This document shows positions 42,627 through 52,728 of a DNA stretch of 64,000 bases, in pieces; position 1 is the stretch's first letter, and each line of letters opens with the position of its first letter. Location of the stretch: positions 1 to 64,000 of the forward strand of contig JAKALP010000022.1 of NCBI GenBank assembly GCA_021824175.1, in the 5' to 3' direction. Origin of the DNA: Deltaproteobacteria bacterium. Its GTDB lineage: Bacteria > Desulfobacterota > Desulfobacteria > Desulfobacterales > Desulfosarcinaceae. The notes below the pieces were generated by a model. That model saw only the letters and a program-made list of their open reading frames with translations, searched no databases and was not told the origin of the DNA. Position numbers and translations under genes: made by a program.

Positions 42627-44789
42627 ATGACGGAAAAACAAAAAGTGTTAATCGTAGATGATGTGCCGAACAATATTACGGTACTGACTGAAATTTTAAA
42701 ATCTGACTATAAATTGATCTGCGCCACTAACGGCAATGATGCCTTAAAAATTATGACCTCATCCATTCCGGATATCATCCTGTTGGACATTATGATGCCG
42801 GACATGGATGGATATGAGGTCTGCCGTCAAATCAAACTCAATGATCGCACCAAGAACATTCCAGTTATATATCTAACCGCGAAAAATGAAGAAGCAGATG
42901 AAAACAAAGGCCTTGAGACCGGCGCGGTGGACTATATTTCAAAACCCTTCAGTCCAACCATCCTTAAGCACAAGGTCCGGATCCATACAGAACTCAAAAG
43001 ACATCGTGACAATCTTGAAGAAATAGTAAAAGAACGGACGCTCGAAATCACGCAATCCAATGAAAAATTGCAGCAAGAGATGAAGGACCGGATTTTGGCG
43101 CAAGAGGGACTTGCCGAGCAACGGGCCTATTTTCAGCAATTATTTGAGAACTCGCCGTTAGCGATTCTGCTGCTTAAAGTGGACGGTAAAATTATCGAAG
43201 TGAATAAAAGCTTCGAAACCCTTTTTGGTTACGATGTCGAGGGAATCAAGGGGGAGTATAACAAACATATTGTCGTCCCCGAGGACCTGGTTTCCGAAAA
43301 TGAAACCTGCCTTCAAATCATATTATCCGGCAAGACCATCAGTCGTGATACGTTTAGAGCCCATAAAAACGGAAATCTAATACCCGTTTCCTTTTTAGGA
43401 TATCCGATTTTAGTCAAAGATAAAATTGAGGGGCTTTTCATTGTCTACGAAGATATCTCGCAGCGCAAAAATTTTGAGGCCCAGTTGCTGCATCAAACGT
43501 TTCACGATTCTCTCACCCGCATTCCCAACCGAGTTTTACTCATGGAACGCTTGGAACGGGCGCTGGAACGAACAAAACGCTATGAGTCTTATGCGTTTGC
43601 GGTGATGATGATAGACTTGGATGGCTTTAAACGGATCAATGATTCACTGGGGCATTTGGCGGGAGACAAGCTCTTGGTGGAAATTTCAAAACGGTTTCAG
43701 GAAAGCATTCGATCCTCCGATACTATTGCTCGAATGGGAGGTGATGAATTTGCCATTTTAGTGGAAGAATTTCATGATAAAAAGGAAGTATTCGCGATAG
43801 CCAAGCGCCTACATCAAGTCGCCCAATACCCACTCGTCATCGAACGAAATGAAGTCAGCATCAGCGCCAGCATCGGAATTGTTGTCGAAACCAAAGCGTA
43901 TCGAAGAGCCGATTACTTGTTGCGCGACGCAGACATTGCCATGTACCGGGCAAAAGAGTCCGGCAGAGCCCAATTTAAAGTTTTTAACAAGAAAATGCAC
44001 AAGGAAGCGGTGGAATCCTTAAGAGTGGAGAATGACCTGCGTAACGGCCTCAACAATGGTGAATTTATTTTACACTATCAGCCGATTTTGTCGTTGGTCG
44101 ATCAACAACTAATTGGATTTGAAGCCCTGATCCGTTGGAACCATCCGATTAGAGGGATGATCGAACCTAAAAAGTTTATCCCCATTGCGGAGGACACCGG
44201 TCTTATCATACCGTTGGGTCAAATGGTGATCAAAGAGGCATGCAAACAACTTAAGGAATGGTATCGGCTCTACCCTAAATCGGAAGGATTGAGTGTCAGT
44301 GTCAATATTTCCGTCAAACAATTTATGCAATCCGATTTGACCGATTTTATCGCCAAAGTCCTGAGCGAATATCAGTTGCCGGCAGACCGGCTAAAAATCG
44401 AAATAACCGAGAGCCTTTTGGTAAGACAGGCCAACCTCATTGTGGATAAACTATCGCATATGAAAAAACTAGGTCTAAAAGTCGCTCTGGATGACTTCGG
44501 AACCGGTTATTCTTCACTGTCTTATATTCAGCAGTTTCCGATCGATAATATCAAAATCGACCGTTCCTTTATTAGCGAAATTGATGTCAAAGACGCCAGT
44601 AAGGAAATTGTAAAAACCATTATCGACCTCTCCCGCACTTTAAGTCTTGATGTTGTAGCGGAAGGAGTGGAGCGGGAAACTCAAATTGAGATGTTGAAGC
44701 AACTCCAATGTGATAATGCACAAGGATTTTATTTCTCGGAACCCGTGGATAACAAGGTAGCGTTGGAAATTATTAAGCAGTATTTATAG
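42627..44789 (+). CDS. REC-PAS-GGDEF-EAL c-di-GMP turnover protein
   Basis: A 720-residue cytoplasmic response regulator. Order: receiver with phosphoacceptor Asp54 (LLDIMMPDMDG), coiled-coil linker, PAS (about 165-290), GGDEF with intact GGDEF at 371-375, and EAL with Glu499-Ala-Leu (FEALIRW), DDFGTGYS (Asp622/623), IKIDRSFI and VAEGVE. All catalytic motifs for both c-di-GMP synthesis and hydrolysis are present, so it may be bifunctional. No RxxD inhibitory site is evident before GGDEF. The gene ends three bases from the end of the convergent hybrid kinase gene, whose phosphorelay could drive it (inference). Confidence 0.93.
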   Translation: MTEKQKVLIVDDVPNNITVLTEILKSDYKLICATNGNDALKIMTSSIPDIILLDIMMPDMDGYEVCRQIKLNDRTKNIPVIYLTAKNEEADENKGLETGAVDYISKPFSPTILKHKVRIHTELKRHRDNLEEIVKERTLEITQSNEKLQQEMKDRILAQEGLAEQRAYFQQLFENSPLAILLLKVDGKIIEVNKSFETLFGYDVEGIKGEYNKHIVVPEDLVSENETCLQIILSGKTISRDTFRAHKNGNLIPVSFLGYPILVKDKIEGLFIVYEDISQRKNFEAQLLHQTFHDSLTRIPNRVLLMERLERALERTKRYESYAFAVMMIDLDGFKRINDSLGHLAGDKLLVEISKRFQESIRSSDTIARMGGDEFAILVEEFHDKKEVFAIAKRLHQVAQYPLVIERNEVSISASIGIVVETKAYRRADYLLRDADIAMYRAKESGRAQFKVFNKKMHKEAVESLRVENDLRNGLNNGEFILHYQPILSLVDQQLIGFEALIRWNHPIRGMIEPKKFIPIAEDTGLIIPLGQMVIKEACKQLKEWYRLYPKSEGLSVSVNISVKQFMQSDLTDFIAKVLSEYQLPADRLKIEITESLLVRQANLIVDKLSHMKKLGLKVALDDFGTGYSSLSYIQQFPIDNIKIDRSFISEIDVKDASKEIVKTIIDLSRTLSLDVVAEGVERETQIEMLKQLQCDNAQGFYFSEPVDNKVALEIIKQYL

Positions 44790-44792
44790 CAA

Positions 44793-47700
44793 CTAGAGTT
44801 GTTTGCGAATTGTTTCGATCAAGTCTATGGCAGTATTAAATTGGTAGACGCTGATAACGTCTCCCAATTTCAGCGCGGACTCTGTTAACTCTTGTGCCCT
44901 TTGCCGCTTGGAAAGGTAAGCCCTAAAGGCATCGAAATCATGTTTTGATTCCGCCGGATCATAATCCCGTAAGCTTTTTTCTAGGTTATCAAGCAATAGC
45001 AACGCCTTCTGCGCCGTATAAGGTTCCGCCATGAAATCTGAGGCATGACTTTGCGGCATGCGGCTGTCGATTTTTTCAACGTACTCTACAACCTGTTTGG
45101 TAAGAATTTGAATCTGGGCCAAACGGGTTTCAATTTCACCCTCACCATACGGTTTGGCAAGGATTTGCTCCAGTTCTTTGGCGGCCGAGTGCAATTCTTT
45201 CGCCGAGATATTACCGGCAGCCCCTTTAAGTGCATGGGTTATGTTTTTTGCCTGTTTCAAATCCTTTGATTGAACCGAAATGTGTAGCTGAACTACTATA
45301 TCTTTGGAGTATAGACAAAATTGCCGCAATGCATCCAGATAACGTTCTGGATTCCCGCCGATCCGGTTTAATCCCTCCTGGATGTCTAATCCCCCCGGTG
45401 AATCTGAAAAAAGATTGGAAATCATCTCCTTTGATGGATTTTCTTTGGGGAGGGACGAAAAATTCTCTTTTAATTTTGGAACTGCTTTCTTAAGAATTTC
45501 GTATAAGAGTTCCCGATCGATAGGCTTGGAGATATAGTCGTTCATACCAGCCGCCAAGCATTTTTCACGATCCCCGTGCATGGCATGGGCCGTCATGGCG
45601 ATGATCGGCAAATCCGTGATCCCCATTTCATTGCGGATAAAACGGGTCGCGTCTATCCCATCCATTTCCGGCATCTGAACATCCATTAGAACCGCGTCAA
45701 AATGTCTTTCTTTTAATTTTTTGATCGCGTCTTTTCCATTATCGGCCTTATGAACGATCGCACCGCCATAGGCGAGTATCTCCGCGGCGACTACCTGATT
45801 TACCGGGTTGTCTTCCACAAGCAATACATGGATATTTTTGATTGTTTCATCTTTAACAGGATTTGCGCCGGGGACGGTTACGACCGAGGGCTTGTAGTCA
45901 AATAGCTCCAGCACTTTGTCCAAAAATATGCTCGGTTTTACAGGTTTCGTCAAAAAGCTTTTAATTCCTAACGAATCCGGAGATTTGTTGCCTTCCATGG
46001 TATGAAATTGGCCCATCAGAAGGATGTGTGTATCAGCGCCTGGATCCATTTGATCGAGTTGTTCGACCAGGGTATACGCATCCATGTCCGGCAACCTGGT
46101 ATCAACCAGCACTATCTTGAAAGGCGCGCCGTCGTCGATAGCGCTTTTATAAAGAGATAATGCCGATCTTCCGCTTGGCGCCAATTGAGGCTGGAATTGG
46201 AAGGATCGAATCATCTTGTTGATCACCTGTTGGGATGTCACATTATCTTCGACGACCAGGATTCTTAAATTTTTAAGCGCCTCGGGTATCTGATGGCTTT
46301 TCTGGGGGGCGTGGGTATGGTCTGCGCCTACCGTTATGGTGAACCAAAAAGTGCTTCCCTCTCCGGGCTTGCTTTTAATGCCGATTTTTCCATCCATCAT
46401 GGCCACAATCTTCTTGCAGATGGCCAAGCCAAGACCGGTTCCCTGATATTTCCGAGTAGTGGAATTATCGGCTTGGGCAAAGGCGTCAAACAACCGCTCT
46501 TGGATTTCTTCGGTTATGCCGATACCCGTATCCTGAACCGATATATGCAGTTCCACACTTTTCTGGTTTTCGTTCTTCTTTTCAATCTTAATGCAAATTT
46601 CCCCGGTCTCGGTAAACTTCAGGGCGTTTGAAGTCAGATTAATCAGAACCTGTTGAAGGCGCAGGGCATCACCGGTGATCCATTGAGGGACATCGGGTTC
46701 GATATCGACCATCAACTCAATTTCTTTTTTGCTTATTCTTTCAATGAACAAATCGGAAACGGCATAGACAATTTCACTGATTTGGAAGGGGGCGTTATCA
46801 AGTTCAAGTTTGCCGGCCTCAATCTTGGAAAAGTCTAGTATGTCATTGATAATGCCCAGAAGAGATCGCGCGGATGCATGAATAATGCTTAAATATTCTT
46901 TCTGCTGCCACGGTTCCAGCTTGGCATTGATAATCAGATCCGACATACCTATGATGGCATTCATCGGTGTTCGGATTTCATGGCTCATGTTGGCTAAAAA
47001 ACTACTTTTGGCTTTGGTGGAAGCATCGGCTGCTTCCTTGGCTTCTTGCAACTCTTTGTTGATGATGCTCAGTTCTTGGGTTCGCTCTTTGACTCGCACT
47101 TCAAGTTCATTATGAATTTGACGCAATTCCTTTTCAATGCGCTTGCGTTCCACGATTTCCAACTTCAAATCTTCGTTGGTACTCGCCAAAAGTGCAGTTC
47201 GTTCATTAACTCTTTTTTCCAATTCTTCATTTGCGGTTAATACCTTTTGTTGTTCATTTCTCAACAAGCACGCCAGAAAGAAATCTTTGCGGGCGTAGAA
47301 CTCGATCGAGTAACAGGAAAACATACCAATCACATTGGCACTGATGAAAAAGAAATTATTGTTTAAGAGAATATTGGTGGGGGTATTGCTGAGGACAGTC
47401 GCACCAAACTCATAAAAAAGTACAATCAGCCAGCCGGACACGGTGGCATAAATGAAGCGCGCACGGATAAACGTATAGCCGAATAAAAAGATGAGCATCA
47501 AACCGGCATAGTAGGAAAAATTAACCGGCGGCGGCGCAATGATGATCATTGCAATTATGCCTATCCCCGCAAATACAATTACGGCGGACAGGCAGAATTG
47601 CATATAGCGCTTGAACATTTTTGAGAAGGAAAACAATAAGACAAGGAATACAAATGGACAAAAAAATGCATATCGGATTAACCAGAGCGTGCTGAGCCTG

Positions 47701-47924
47701 CTGGGTATCAATTGAGCGTCTAGAATACCGAACAAGGCATAGAAGAAAATGGCGATAAGCAGGGAAACCCTTGCTTGGTTGACAAATTTAAAAAAGTAAT
47801 CGTCGAGAAATGCCTCCTCAAATGCCCCGTTGTCCGCTTTAAAGGACAAAGGTAGCAGATTCAACTGCATGTCCCGAAATGTCGGGGAAACATTAATGGT
47901 GTTTTTGGGGGTCTCAGCTTTCAT
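44793..47924 (-). CDS. Membrane hybrid histidine kinase with two receivers and an HPt domain
   Basis: A 1,043-residue tripartite kinase. An N-terminal sensor with about six membrane helices (about 52-220) opens with a FVNQARVSLLIAIFFYALFG-type motif known from many membrane signalling proteins. Next come a coiled coil, HisKA with His315 (MSHEIRTPMNA), HATPase, a first receiver that keeps Asp (VLVDTRLPDMD) but is shorter in the acidic pocket, a second receiver (VLMDVQMPEMDG) and an HPt domain (THALKGAAGN). It lies 82 bp after the methyltransferase gene on the same strand. The ribosome site is weak. It should phosphorelay to a separate receiver protein, plausibly the convergent REC-PAS-GGDEF-EAL protein. 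Confidence 0.92.
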   Translation of the reverse strand: MKAETPKNTINVSPTFRDMQLNLLPLSFKADNGAFEEAFLDDYFFKFVNQARVSLLIAIFFYALFGILDAQLIPSRLSTLWLIRYAFFCPFVFLVLLFSFSKMFKRYMQFCLSAVIVFAGIGIIAMIIIAPPPVNFSYYAGLMLIFLFGYTFIRARFIYATVSGWLIVLFYEFGATVLSNTPTNILLNNNFFFISANVIGMFSCYSIEFYARKDFFLACLLRNEQQKVLTANEELEKRVNERTALLASTNEDLKLEIVERKRIEKELRQIHNELEVRVKERTQELSIINKELQEAKEAADASTKAKSSFLANMSHEIRTPMNAIIGMSDLIINAKLEPWQQKEYLSIIHASARSLLGIINDILDFSKIEAGKLELDNAPFQISEIVYAVSDLFIERISKKEIELMVDIEPDVPQWITGDALRLQQVLINLTSNALKFTETGEICIKIEKKNENQKSVELHISVQDTGIGITEEIQERLFDAFAQADNSTTRKYQGTGLGLAICKKIVAMMDGKIGIKSKPGEGSTFWFTITVGADHTHAPQKSHQIPEALKNLRILVVEDNVTSQQVINKMIRSFQFQPQLAPSGRSALSLYKSAIDDGAPFKIVLVDTRLPDMDAYTLVEQLDQMDPGADTHILLMGQFHTMEGNKSPDSLGIKSFLTKPVKPSIFLDKVLELFDYKPSVVTVPGANPVKDETIKNIHVLLVEDNPVNQVVAAEILAYGGAIVHKADNGKDAIKKLKERHFDAVLMDVQMPEMDGIDATRFIRNEMGITDLPIIAMTAHAMHGDREKCLAAGMNDYISKPIDRELLYEILKKAVPKLKENFSSLPKENPSKEMISNLFSDSPGGLDIQEGLNRIGGNPERYLDALRQFCLYSKDIVVQLHISVQSKDLKQAKNITHALKGAAGNISAKELHSAAKELEQILAKPYGEGEIETRLAQIQILTKQVVEYVEKIDSRMPQSHASDFMAEPYTAQKALLLLDNLEKSLRDYDPAESKHDFDAFRAYLSKRQRAQELTESALKLGDVISVYQFNTAIDLIETIRKQL

Positions 47925-48006
47925 CCGTTTTCGAATACGCGATTGCGAGGTGCGTGTCGATTGGCAGCTGTAGGCTTATTGGGAAGCATCACATCTAAGT
48001 AGGCGT

Positions 48007-48942
48007 TTAGCTGAAGTCGGGAGCGGGAATGAAGTGTTTACCTCTCTTAAGATGCAAGAAAAGATTGACACCCTCCGGCTCCTTACCTACCCGAATATCC
48101 TCCCGTGCAAATTTTATTTCTTCTCCAAATGATATAAGTTGTTCTGGAGTACGGTGCCGCAATCTCCAGTTACCCATAATTTCCATATATGCCTGTGTTG
48201 GATTTTGAGTGGAAAAATTGCCGATGACAATCTCTCCTTCATCTTCTAAAAGCGGTAAAACGCGATTCATGAGATAGAGGAATTTTTGGTCATTCAAGTA
48301 GTCGAATAATCCGGACGACCAAATTAACCGGTATTTTTTCTCGGACGTAAAATCAAAGGCATTGGTGTGTAAAAAATTAACACGGTTCAGATAATCCTTA
48401 CAGATATTTTTCGCATATGAAATCGCAAGCGGATCAAATTCCACATTGTCAAACATGATTCGCTGATCATTTTTTTCGCTCAGGTATTCGAACAGATCTC
48501 GACAGGGGCCGCTGGCAATATTCAAAACGTTAATGGTCTCGGATCGTTTTTCTAACATCGCTAATTTTTTGCATAATTCAATAAAATAGTGCTTCCGATT
48601 CCGGACGGCGATGGGAGCCTTTTGCAGTTGAAAATAAAGATCCCATTTTCTTAAATCCGGATTTTTCGAGGTATGTTTGAGATAAATCTTATCTAAAATT
48701 TCATAGTCACCAGGATATCCATGTGGTTTTTCCAATGCAAATCCCTGGAGCGTCAGAATAGAGAGAGCCTCGCCGAAGCAGCTTCGCAATGTATCCAAAT
48801 CGGATTTCGAAAGCGTTCCGTCACCAAGTTGTTGATGTATTTGAGCAATCCAGTTGGTGAATTCCCCATATTCGTGAGGTTCGGGGCCACCATTGGAAAC
48901 CAGTTTGTTAATAAAATCGATGTGATGTTTTAAATTCACCAT
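48007..48942 (-). CDS. Class I SAM-dependent methyltransferase, PhcB-like
   Basis: A 311-residue protein. A helical N-terminal region with KPHGYPGDYEILDKIY leads to a Rossmann methyltransferase whose SAM motif is VLNIASGPCRDLFEYL, followed by an acidic motif (NVEFDPLAISYA) and IWSSGLFDYL. The GYxGDYEIxxxIY pattern is characteristic of the PhcB-type family, which makes 3-hydroxy fatty acid methyl esters (quorum signals) in Ralstonia. Many family members are uncharacterised, so the product here is not certain. It is the upstream partner of the membrane hybrid kinase. ACC-ATG start is short of a clear ribosome site. Confidence 0.75.
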   Translation of the reverse strand: MVNLKHHIDFINKLVSNGGPEPHEYGEFTNWIAQIHQQLGDGTLSKSDLDTLRSCFGEALSILTLQGFALEKPHGYPGDYEILDKIYLKHTSKNPDLRKWDLYFQLQKAPIAVRNRKHYFIELCKKLAMLEKRSETINVLNIASGPCRDLFEYLSEKNDQRIMFDNVEFDPLAISYAKNICKDYLNRVNFLHTNAFDFTSEKKYRLIWSSGLFDYLNDQKFLYLMNRVLPLLEDEGEIVIGNFSTQNPTQAYMEIMGNWRLRHRTPEQLISFGEEIKFAREDIRVGKEPEGVNLFLHLKRGKHFIPAPDFS

Positions 48943-49143
48943 AGATCCGACTCAGCTGCTATCGCGGTTTCTAAGTAATGAGAATTTTCAATTGACGTTT
49001 GTTTGGGCGGTTTATCCATGCATTCGTGTTTCAAATTCTCACACTATGATGGTTGGAGTGGTTTCGTTGTACTCTTGGGCATTCAAGGCAATTTTGTAAT
49101 CTGTTTACATTATATCAGAAATATTCTGGTTTTTACAGTAAAT

Positions 49144-49172
49144 TTGACAAATTAAATGCCTTGGTGTTATTT
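49144..49172 (+). promoter_or_regulatory. Candidate sigma-70-type promoter
   Basis: TTGACA at 49144-49149 and TTATTT at 49167-49172 with 17-bp spacing, about 65 bp before the small reading frame at 49237. The same pair and spacing occurs at 22831-22859. Motif evidence only. Confidence 0.35.
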
Positions 49173-49236
49173 TTTTTAAGTATAAGAAGGTATAAGATTT
49201 TAAAAATCATAATAACAATGGGTTAAGAGGGGTCTT

Positions 49237-49389
49237 ATGGGAAAAAAACTGAGAGACGCTCTGAAAAAGATCGAAGGGATAAAAGTAATAAGCGAGCGGA
49301 GCATTTTATCAATTTTTTTATTTCGGAAAAGGACGAAAAACGCAAAGACGGCGACCGCCGAAAATCCAAAAAGTCATAAAGTAAAGTGA
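49237..49389 (+). pseudogene. Possible small basic protein, perhaps frameshifted
   Basis: ATG at 49237 follows AAGAGGGG at five bases. The first codons read MGKKLRDALKKIEGIKVISE, a credible start. The same frame then becomes hydrophobic and basic to a stop at 49387-49389 (50 residues). In another frame the region from about 49300 reads EHFINFFISEKDEKRKDGDR, which looks more protein-like and stops at 49377-49379. One indel would fuse them into a protein of about 47 residues. I do not recognise it, and it may be non-coding. Confidence 0.35.
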
Positions 49390-49891
49390 TGGGAATTTGC
49401 ATTTTTTAAATGTTTTGCCCGGCCTCAATCACTTAGACCGTTGAAGCACTTGGTTAAGCTCTACGCTGATGAGTTTTTTGGGAGAGTAAAAAGCGGGAGA
49501 GCTAACCAGTCTCCTTTATTATTTGTAACTGGCCCCCTTTGATCGAACCCTATCCCCTATTTTACATTGTTGAAGGTTCAACACCATAGTTCTGACCTGC
49601 AGCAGAAAGCGGGCGCCTTCCTGGCTCCAGCGCATCGGCCGCATTTTAATGATGCGCAGCCTCCAATCTGGTTGATAGTTCATTCAACAAAGCCAGTGAA
49701 AATCGGCTAATTGAGAGAACCGGAAATTAAAATCATTCGAAATTGACTACAAGCGATCTCAAAAAATAAAGATTTTGGGCCAAAATCGCAGCGGAGGTAA
49801 ATTTTAAACCGCAGGCATACTGATATATATCGAGGATTAAAATTTTCGCCCAATGCTGAACTCGGCCTAAATAGCCGTTTGTGGATGGTTA

Positions 49892-52669
49892 CTATCGGAT
49901 GCCCAGGCTTTTCATCCGGTGATACAAGCTGGTGCGCTTGATGCCCAGGATTTTGGCGGCGCCGTCTTCGCCGGCGATCTTGCCCTGGGTCTTTTTCAGA
50001 ACATGCTCGATATAGCGCCGCTGCACTTCATCGAGGGTCGGCAGGTCTGAGAATGGATCGGTGCTGCGCTGCGGGCCGGCGGCCGGCAGGTTAAGCTCCA
50101 GGCGATCGCCGGTGGACAGCAGCACGCTGCGCTCCATGACGTTTTCCAATTCACGCACATTGCCCGGCCATCCATAGACCGGCAGCAGGGCTTCGGCCTC
50201 GGGGCTCAAAGCCAGGCCGGGCCGATGGTGGCGCATGCTGAAGCGCTTGAGGAAGTAATGGGCCAACCGGCGAATATCGTCTTTTCTTTCCCGCAGAGGC
50301 GGCACTAGGATCGGAATCACATTGAGCCGGTAGTATAGATCTTCACGGAAGCGGCCGGCCGCCACTTCCTTGGCCAGATCACGGTTGGTGGCGGCAATCA
50401 GGCGAAAGTCGGTGAAGTTCGGCGTGGTGCCACCCACCCGCACACTGGTCTTCTCCTGCAGCGCTCGCAGCAGTTTAACCTGGATCGACTTGGGAATCTC
50501 TCCCACTTCATCGATAAACAGGGTCCCGCGATGGGCCAGTTCCAGGCGCCCCTTTTTGCGGCGGTCCGCTCCGGTAAAGGCGCCTTTTTCATGGCCAAAG
50601 AGCTCGCTCTCCACCAGCCCTTCGGGAATGGCGGTGGGATCGACAATCACCAGGGGCATCTCCCGGCGGTTGCTCATTTGATGAATTCTTCGTGCCACCA
50701 GCTCCTTGCCCACGCCGGTTTCGCCAAGAACCAGCACCGTGCTGTCGGTGGCCGCGACCTGGTGGACCTGAGCCAGCATGCGCTTAATCGAGTCGCTCTC
50801 GCCCACAATTTCGACCGCCTCCCCTTCCTGGGAGGTGCTGGCCTGCTCCAAGGTGAGTTTGGCCTGACCTTGCGCCAACCGCCAGGCATGCTCAATAAAA
50901 TTGCTCAAGGCACGCACCAGCTGATCGAGCTGGGCCTCATCCAAAAAATTGAAACAGTCCGTGACGTAGGCATTGTCGTGGTACAGAACGCCGCGCGTGG
51001 CGCCGTCCACTTGAAAAGGAAGACAAAGGATCGCCTTTTCGCGGTAAGGCAGATGATTCTTGGCCGTCTTGTGGATCATGCGGGGCCGGCATTGGCGAAA
51101 GACTTCAAAGACCAGAGATAGATTGGATCGAAAGGCGTTGGAGAATACTTCCGATTCGGTCAGGTTGCAGGTCGCGCGCAAGTTGGGCCCGGCTTTGGCC
51201 GACGCATCGGGAAACCAGAAGATGGCGCCCCGCTCCGCGCCGAAATAGCGATTGGTGGCCTGGACCAGACGGACCAGCAGCCTTTCCGGCGCAGTGCCGG
51301 GCATGAGCTCCTGGATGATATCCATGAAGCGGACCAGAAAGGACCCGCTGTCAACTGGGGCCGGCTCCGCGGCCGCATCATCCGCCACCAGGAGACGAAG
51401 ATCATCCGGGAAAAAGGTATCGCCGTAACCGGCCAGATCTTTCCAGGCCTTGCGGGCCTGCCGCTGGGCTTCGGTCCGGTTCTCTTCGCGCAGATAGACC
51501 CGCGCCAGGGCAAAGCGGGTTTTGGCCAACTGCACCGGCGTTCCCGATTGCTTCAGGTAGTTTTTGCTCTCTTCCAGATCTTTGCGGACGGTCTCCGGGC
51601 GCGTGCCGAAGGCCAGGCGCTGTTCGGCCAGCAGACGCAGCAGAACCGCCTTGAGATGGATGTTGGGTTCCTGGGTGATGCGCAAAATCTCATGCTGCAG
51701 CTCTTTATCCGAGTAGATGCGCAAGCCGGATTTATAGAGTTCAAAACCCAGTTCCAGGAACATGGGGGAGGCATATTGCCGCACCAGCCCGGCGGCGGCA
51801 CCCTCCCGCACTGCCAGCGTAATATACTTATGGCACTCTTGCAGCCGGCCTTCGGCAAAATGGTAGCAGGCCAGGCCGCCCCGGGCGAAGTAAAGCGCCA
51901 GTGAATTACGGGTGTTTTCCGCTTCCACGATTGCGCCGGAGAGATGAATGGCCGCTTCCTTATACTTCTTGATCTCCACCAAAACAATGCCCAACACGGC
52001 CCGAGTAGTGGCGGCCAGGGCCAGGTCGCCGCGTTCAATCAAAATCCGCCGGTAGTAATCCAGGGTCCCGATGGCCCGGTGAAACTGCCCCAGATAGGCC
52101 GCGCAGTATCCCAGCCACATGGGCGCGGAGGGATTGATCACCCGCATGCCTTTGTTGGTTTCAAAGCTCTCCACGGCGGTTTCAAAATAGGCGATGGCCT
52201 GTCTGAACCGGCCGTGCAGATGGTGGTAGAGACCGATAAACTCTGCCGCCTGGGCCTGGATATCTTCATCGCCCAGGGCCTCGACCTCGGCCTTGCCCTC
52301 TTCAAAGGCCGGAATCGCTTTTTCGCGCTGATTGGAAAAGTAGTAATGCCGGCCCAGATGCAGCTTGATCATGGCCTTGGAGCGCAGATCGCCGATCTGC
52401 TCAGCGGCCTTGAGGCCGGCTTGCAAAAAGGGAATGGTCTCCTTGAACCCCTTGCCGAGAATGAAGTTCAGTTTGGAGAGTTCCAAGGTCGCGGAGACCA
52501 ACACCGCGCCGGTTTCCGAGGTGGCGCCGTTGGCGGACAGACGCTGAACCGTATTGTAGAAGTGGTTGCGGGCCGACTCCCGGTCCGCTTTTTCAAGGGC
52601 CTTGCGGGCCAGATCCACTTCCAGACGGGCCGCTTCCTGGTCGTGTTCGAAGGTGGGATGGTCGGGCAT
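49892..52669 (-). CDS. Sigma-54-dependent activator with TPR and GAF sensor regions
   Basis: A 925-residue enhancer-binding protein. Residues 1 to about 430 form TPR-like helices, followed by a GAF domain (about 450-600). The AAA+ domain has GETGVGKE, the sigma-54 contact GAFTGA, and LFIDEVGEIP. The C-terminus ends in a Fis-type HTH (AKILGIKRTSLYHRMKSLGIR). It should activate RNA polymerase with sigma-54, and is divergent to the thiolase/acyl-CoA dehydrogenase operon, which is its likely target. AGGAGATCTGC precedes the ATG. No -24/-12 sigma-54 promoter was found with confidence between the two. Confidence 0.93.
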   Translation of the reverse strand: MPDHPTFEHDQEAARLEVDLARKALEKADRESARNHFYNTVQRLSANGATSETGAVLVSATLELSKLNFILGKGFKETIPFLQAGLKAAEQIGDLRSKAMIKLHLGRHYYFSNQREKAIPAFEEGKAEVEALGDEDIQAQAAEFIGLYHHLHGRFRQAIAYFETAVESFETNKGMRVINPSAPMWLGYCAAYLGQFHRAIGTLDYYRRILIERGDLALAATTRAVLGIVLVEIKKYKEAAIHLSGAIVEAENTRNSLALYFARGGLACYHFAEGRLQECHKYITLAVREGAAAGLVRQYASPMFLELGFELYKSGLRIYSDKELQHEILRITQEPNIHLKAVLLRLLAEQRLAFGTRPETVRKDLEESKNYLKQSGTPVQLAKTRFALARVYLREENRTEAQRQARKAWKDLAGYGDTFFPDDLRLLVADDAAAEPAPVDSGSFLVRFMDIIQELMPGTAPERLLVRLVQATNRYFGAERGAIFWFPDASAKAGPNLRATCNLTESEVFSNAFRSNLSLVFEVFRQCRPRMIHKTAKNHLPYREKAILCLPFQVDGATRGVLYHDNAYVTDCFNFLDEAQLDQLVRALSNFIEHAWRLAQGQAKLTLEQASTSQEGEAVEIVGESDSIKRMLAQVHQVAATDSTVLVLGETGVGKELVARRIHQMSNRREMPLVIVDPTAIPEGLVESELFGHEKGAFTGADRRKKGRLELAHRGTLFIDEVGEIPKSIQVKLLRALQEKTSVRVGGTTPNFTDFRLIAATNRDLAKEVAAGRFREDLYYRLNVIPILVPPLRERKDDIRRLAHYFLKRFSMRHHRPGLALSPEAEALLPVYGWPGNVRELENVMERSVLLSTGDRLELNLPAAGPQRSTDPFSDLPTLDEVQRRYIEHVLKKTQGKIAGEDGAAKILGIKRTSLYHRMKSLGIR

Positions 52670-52728
52670 GCAGATCTCCTGTTCGACGTATTAGGGCATT
52701 TTGCTTTCGGCGCTACCGCGTTGATTCT

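Larger units (their letters stand above)
48943..49891. other. 949-bp intergenic region with one possible small gene
   Basis: AT-rich upstream part (48943-49230) with a promoter-like pair (49144-49172) and a short reading frame (49237-49389), both listed separately. From 49390 to 49891 I see no gene, RNA or clear repeat. Confidence 0.5.
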
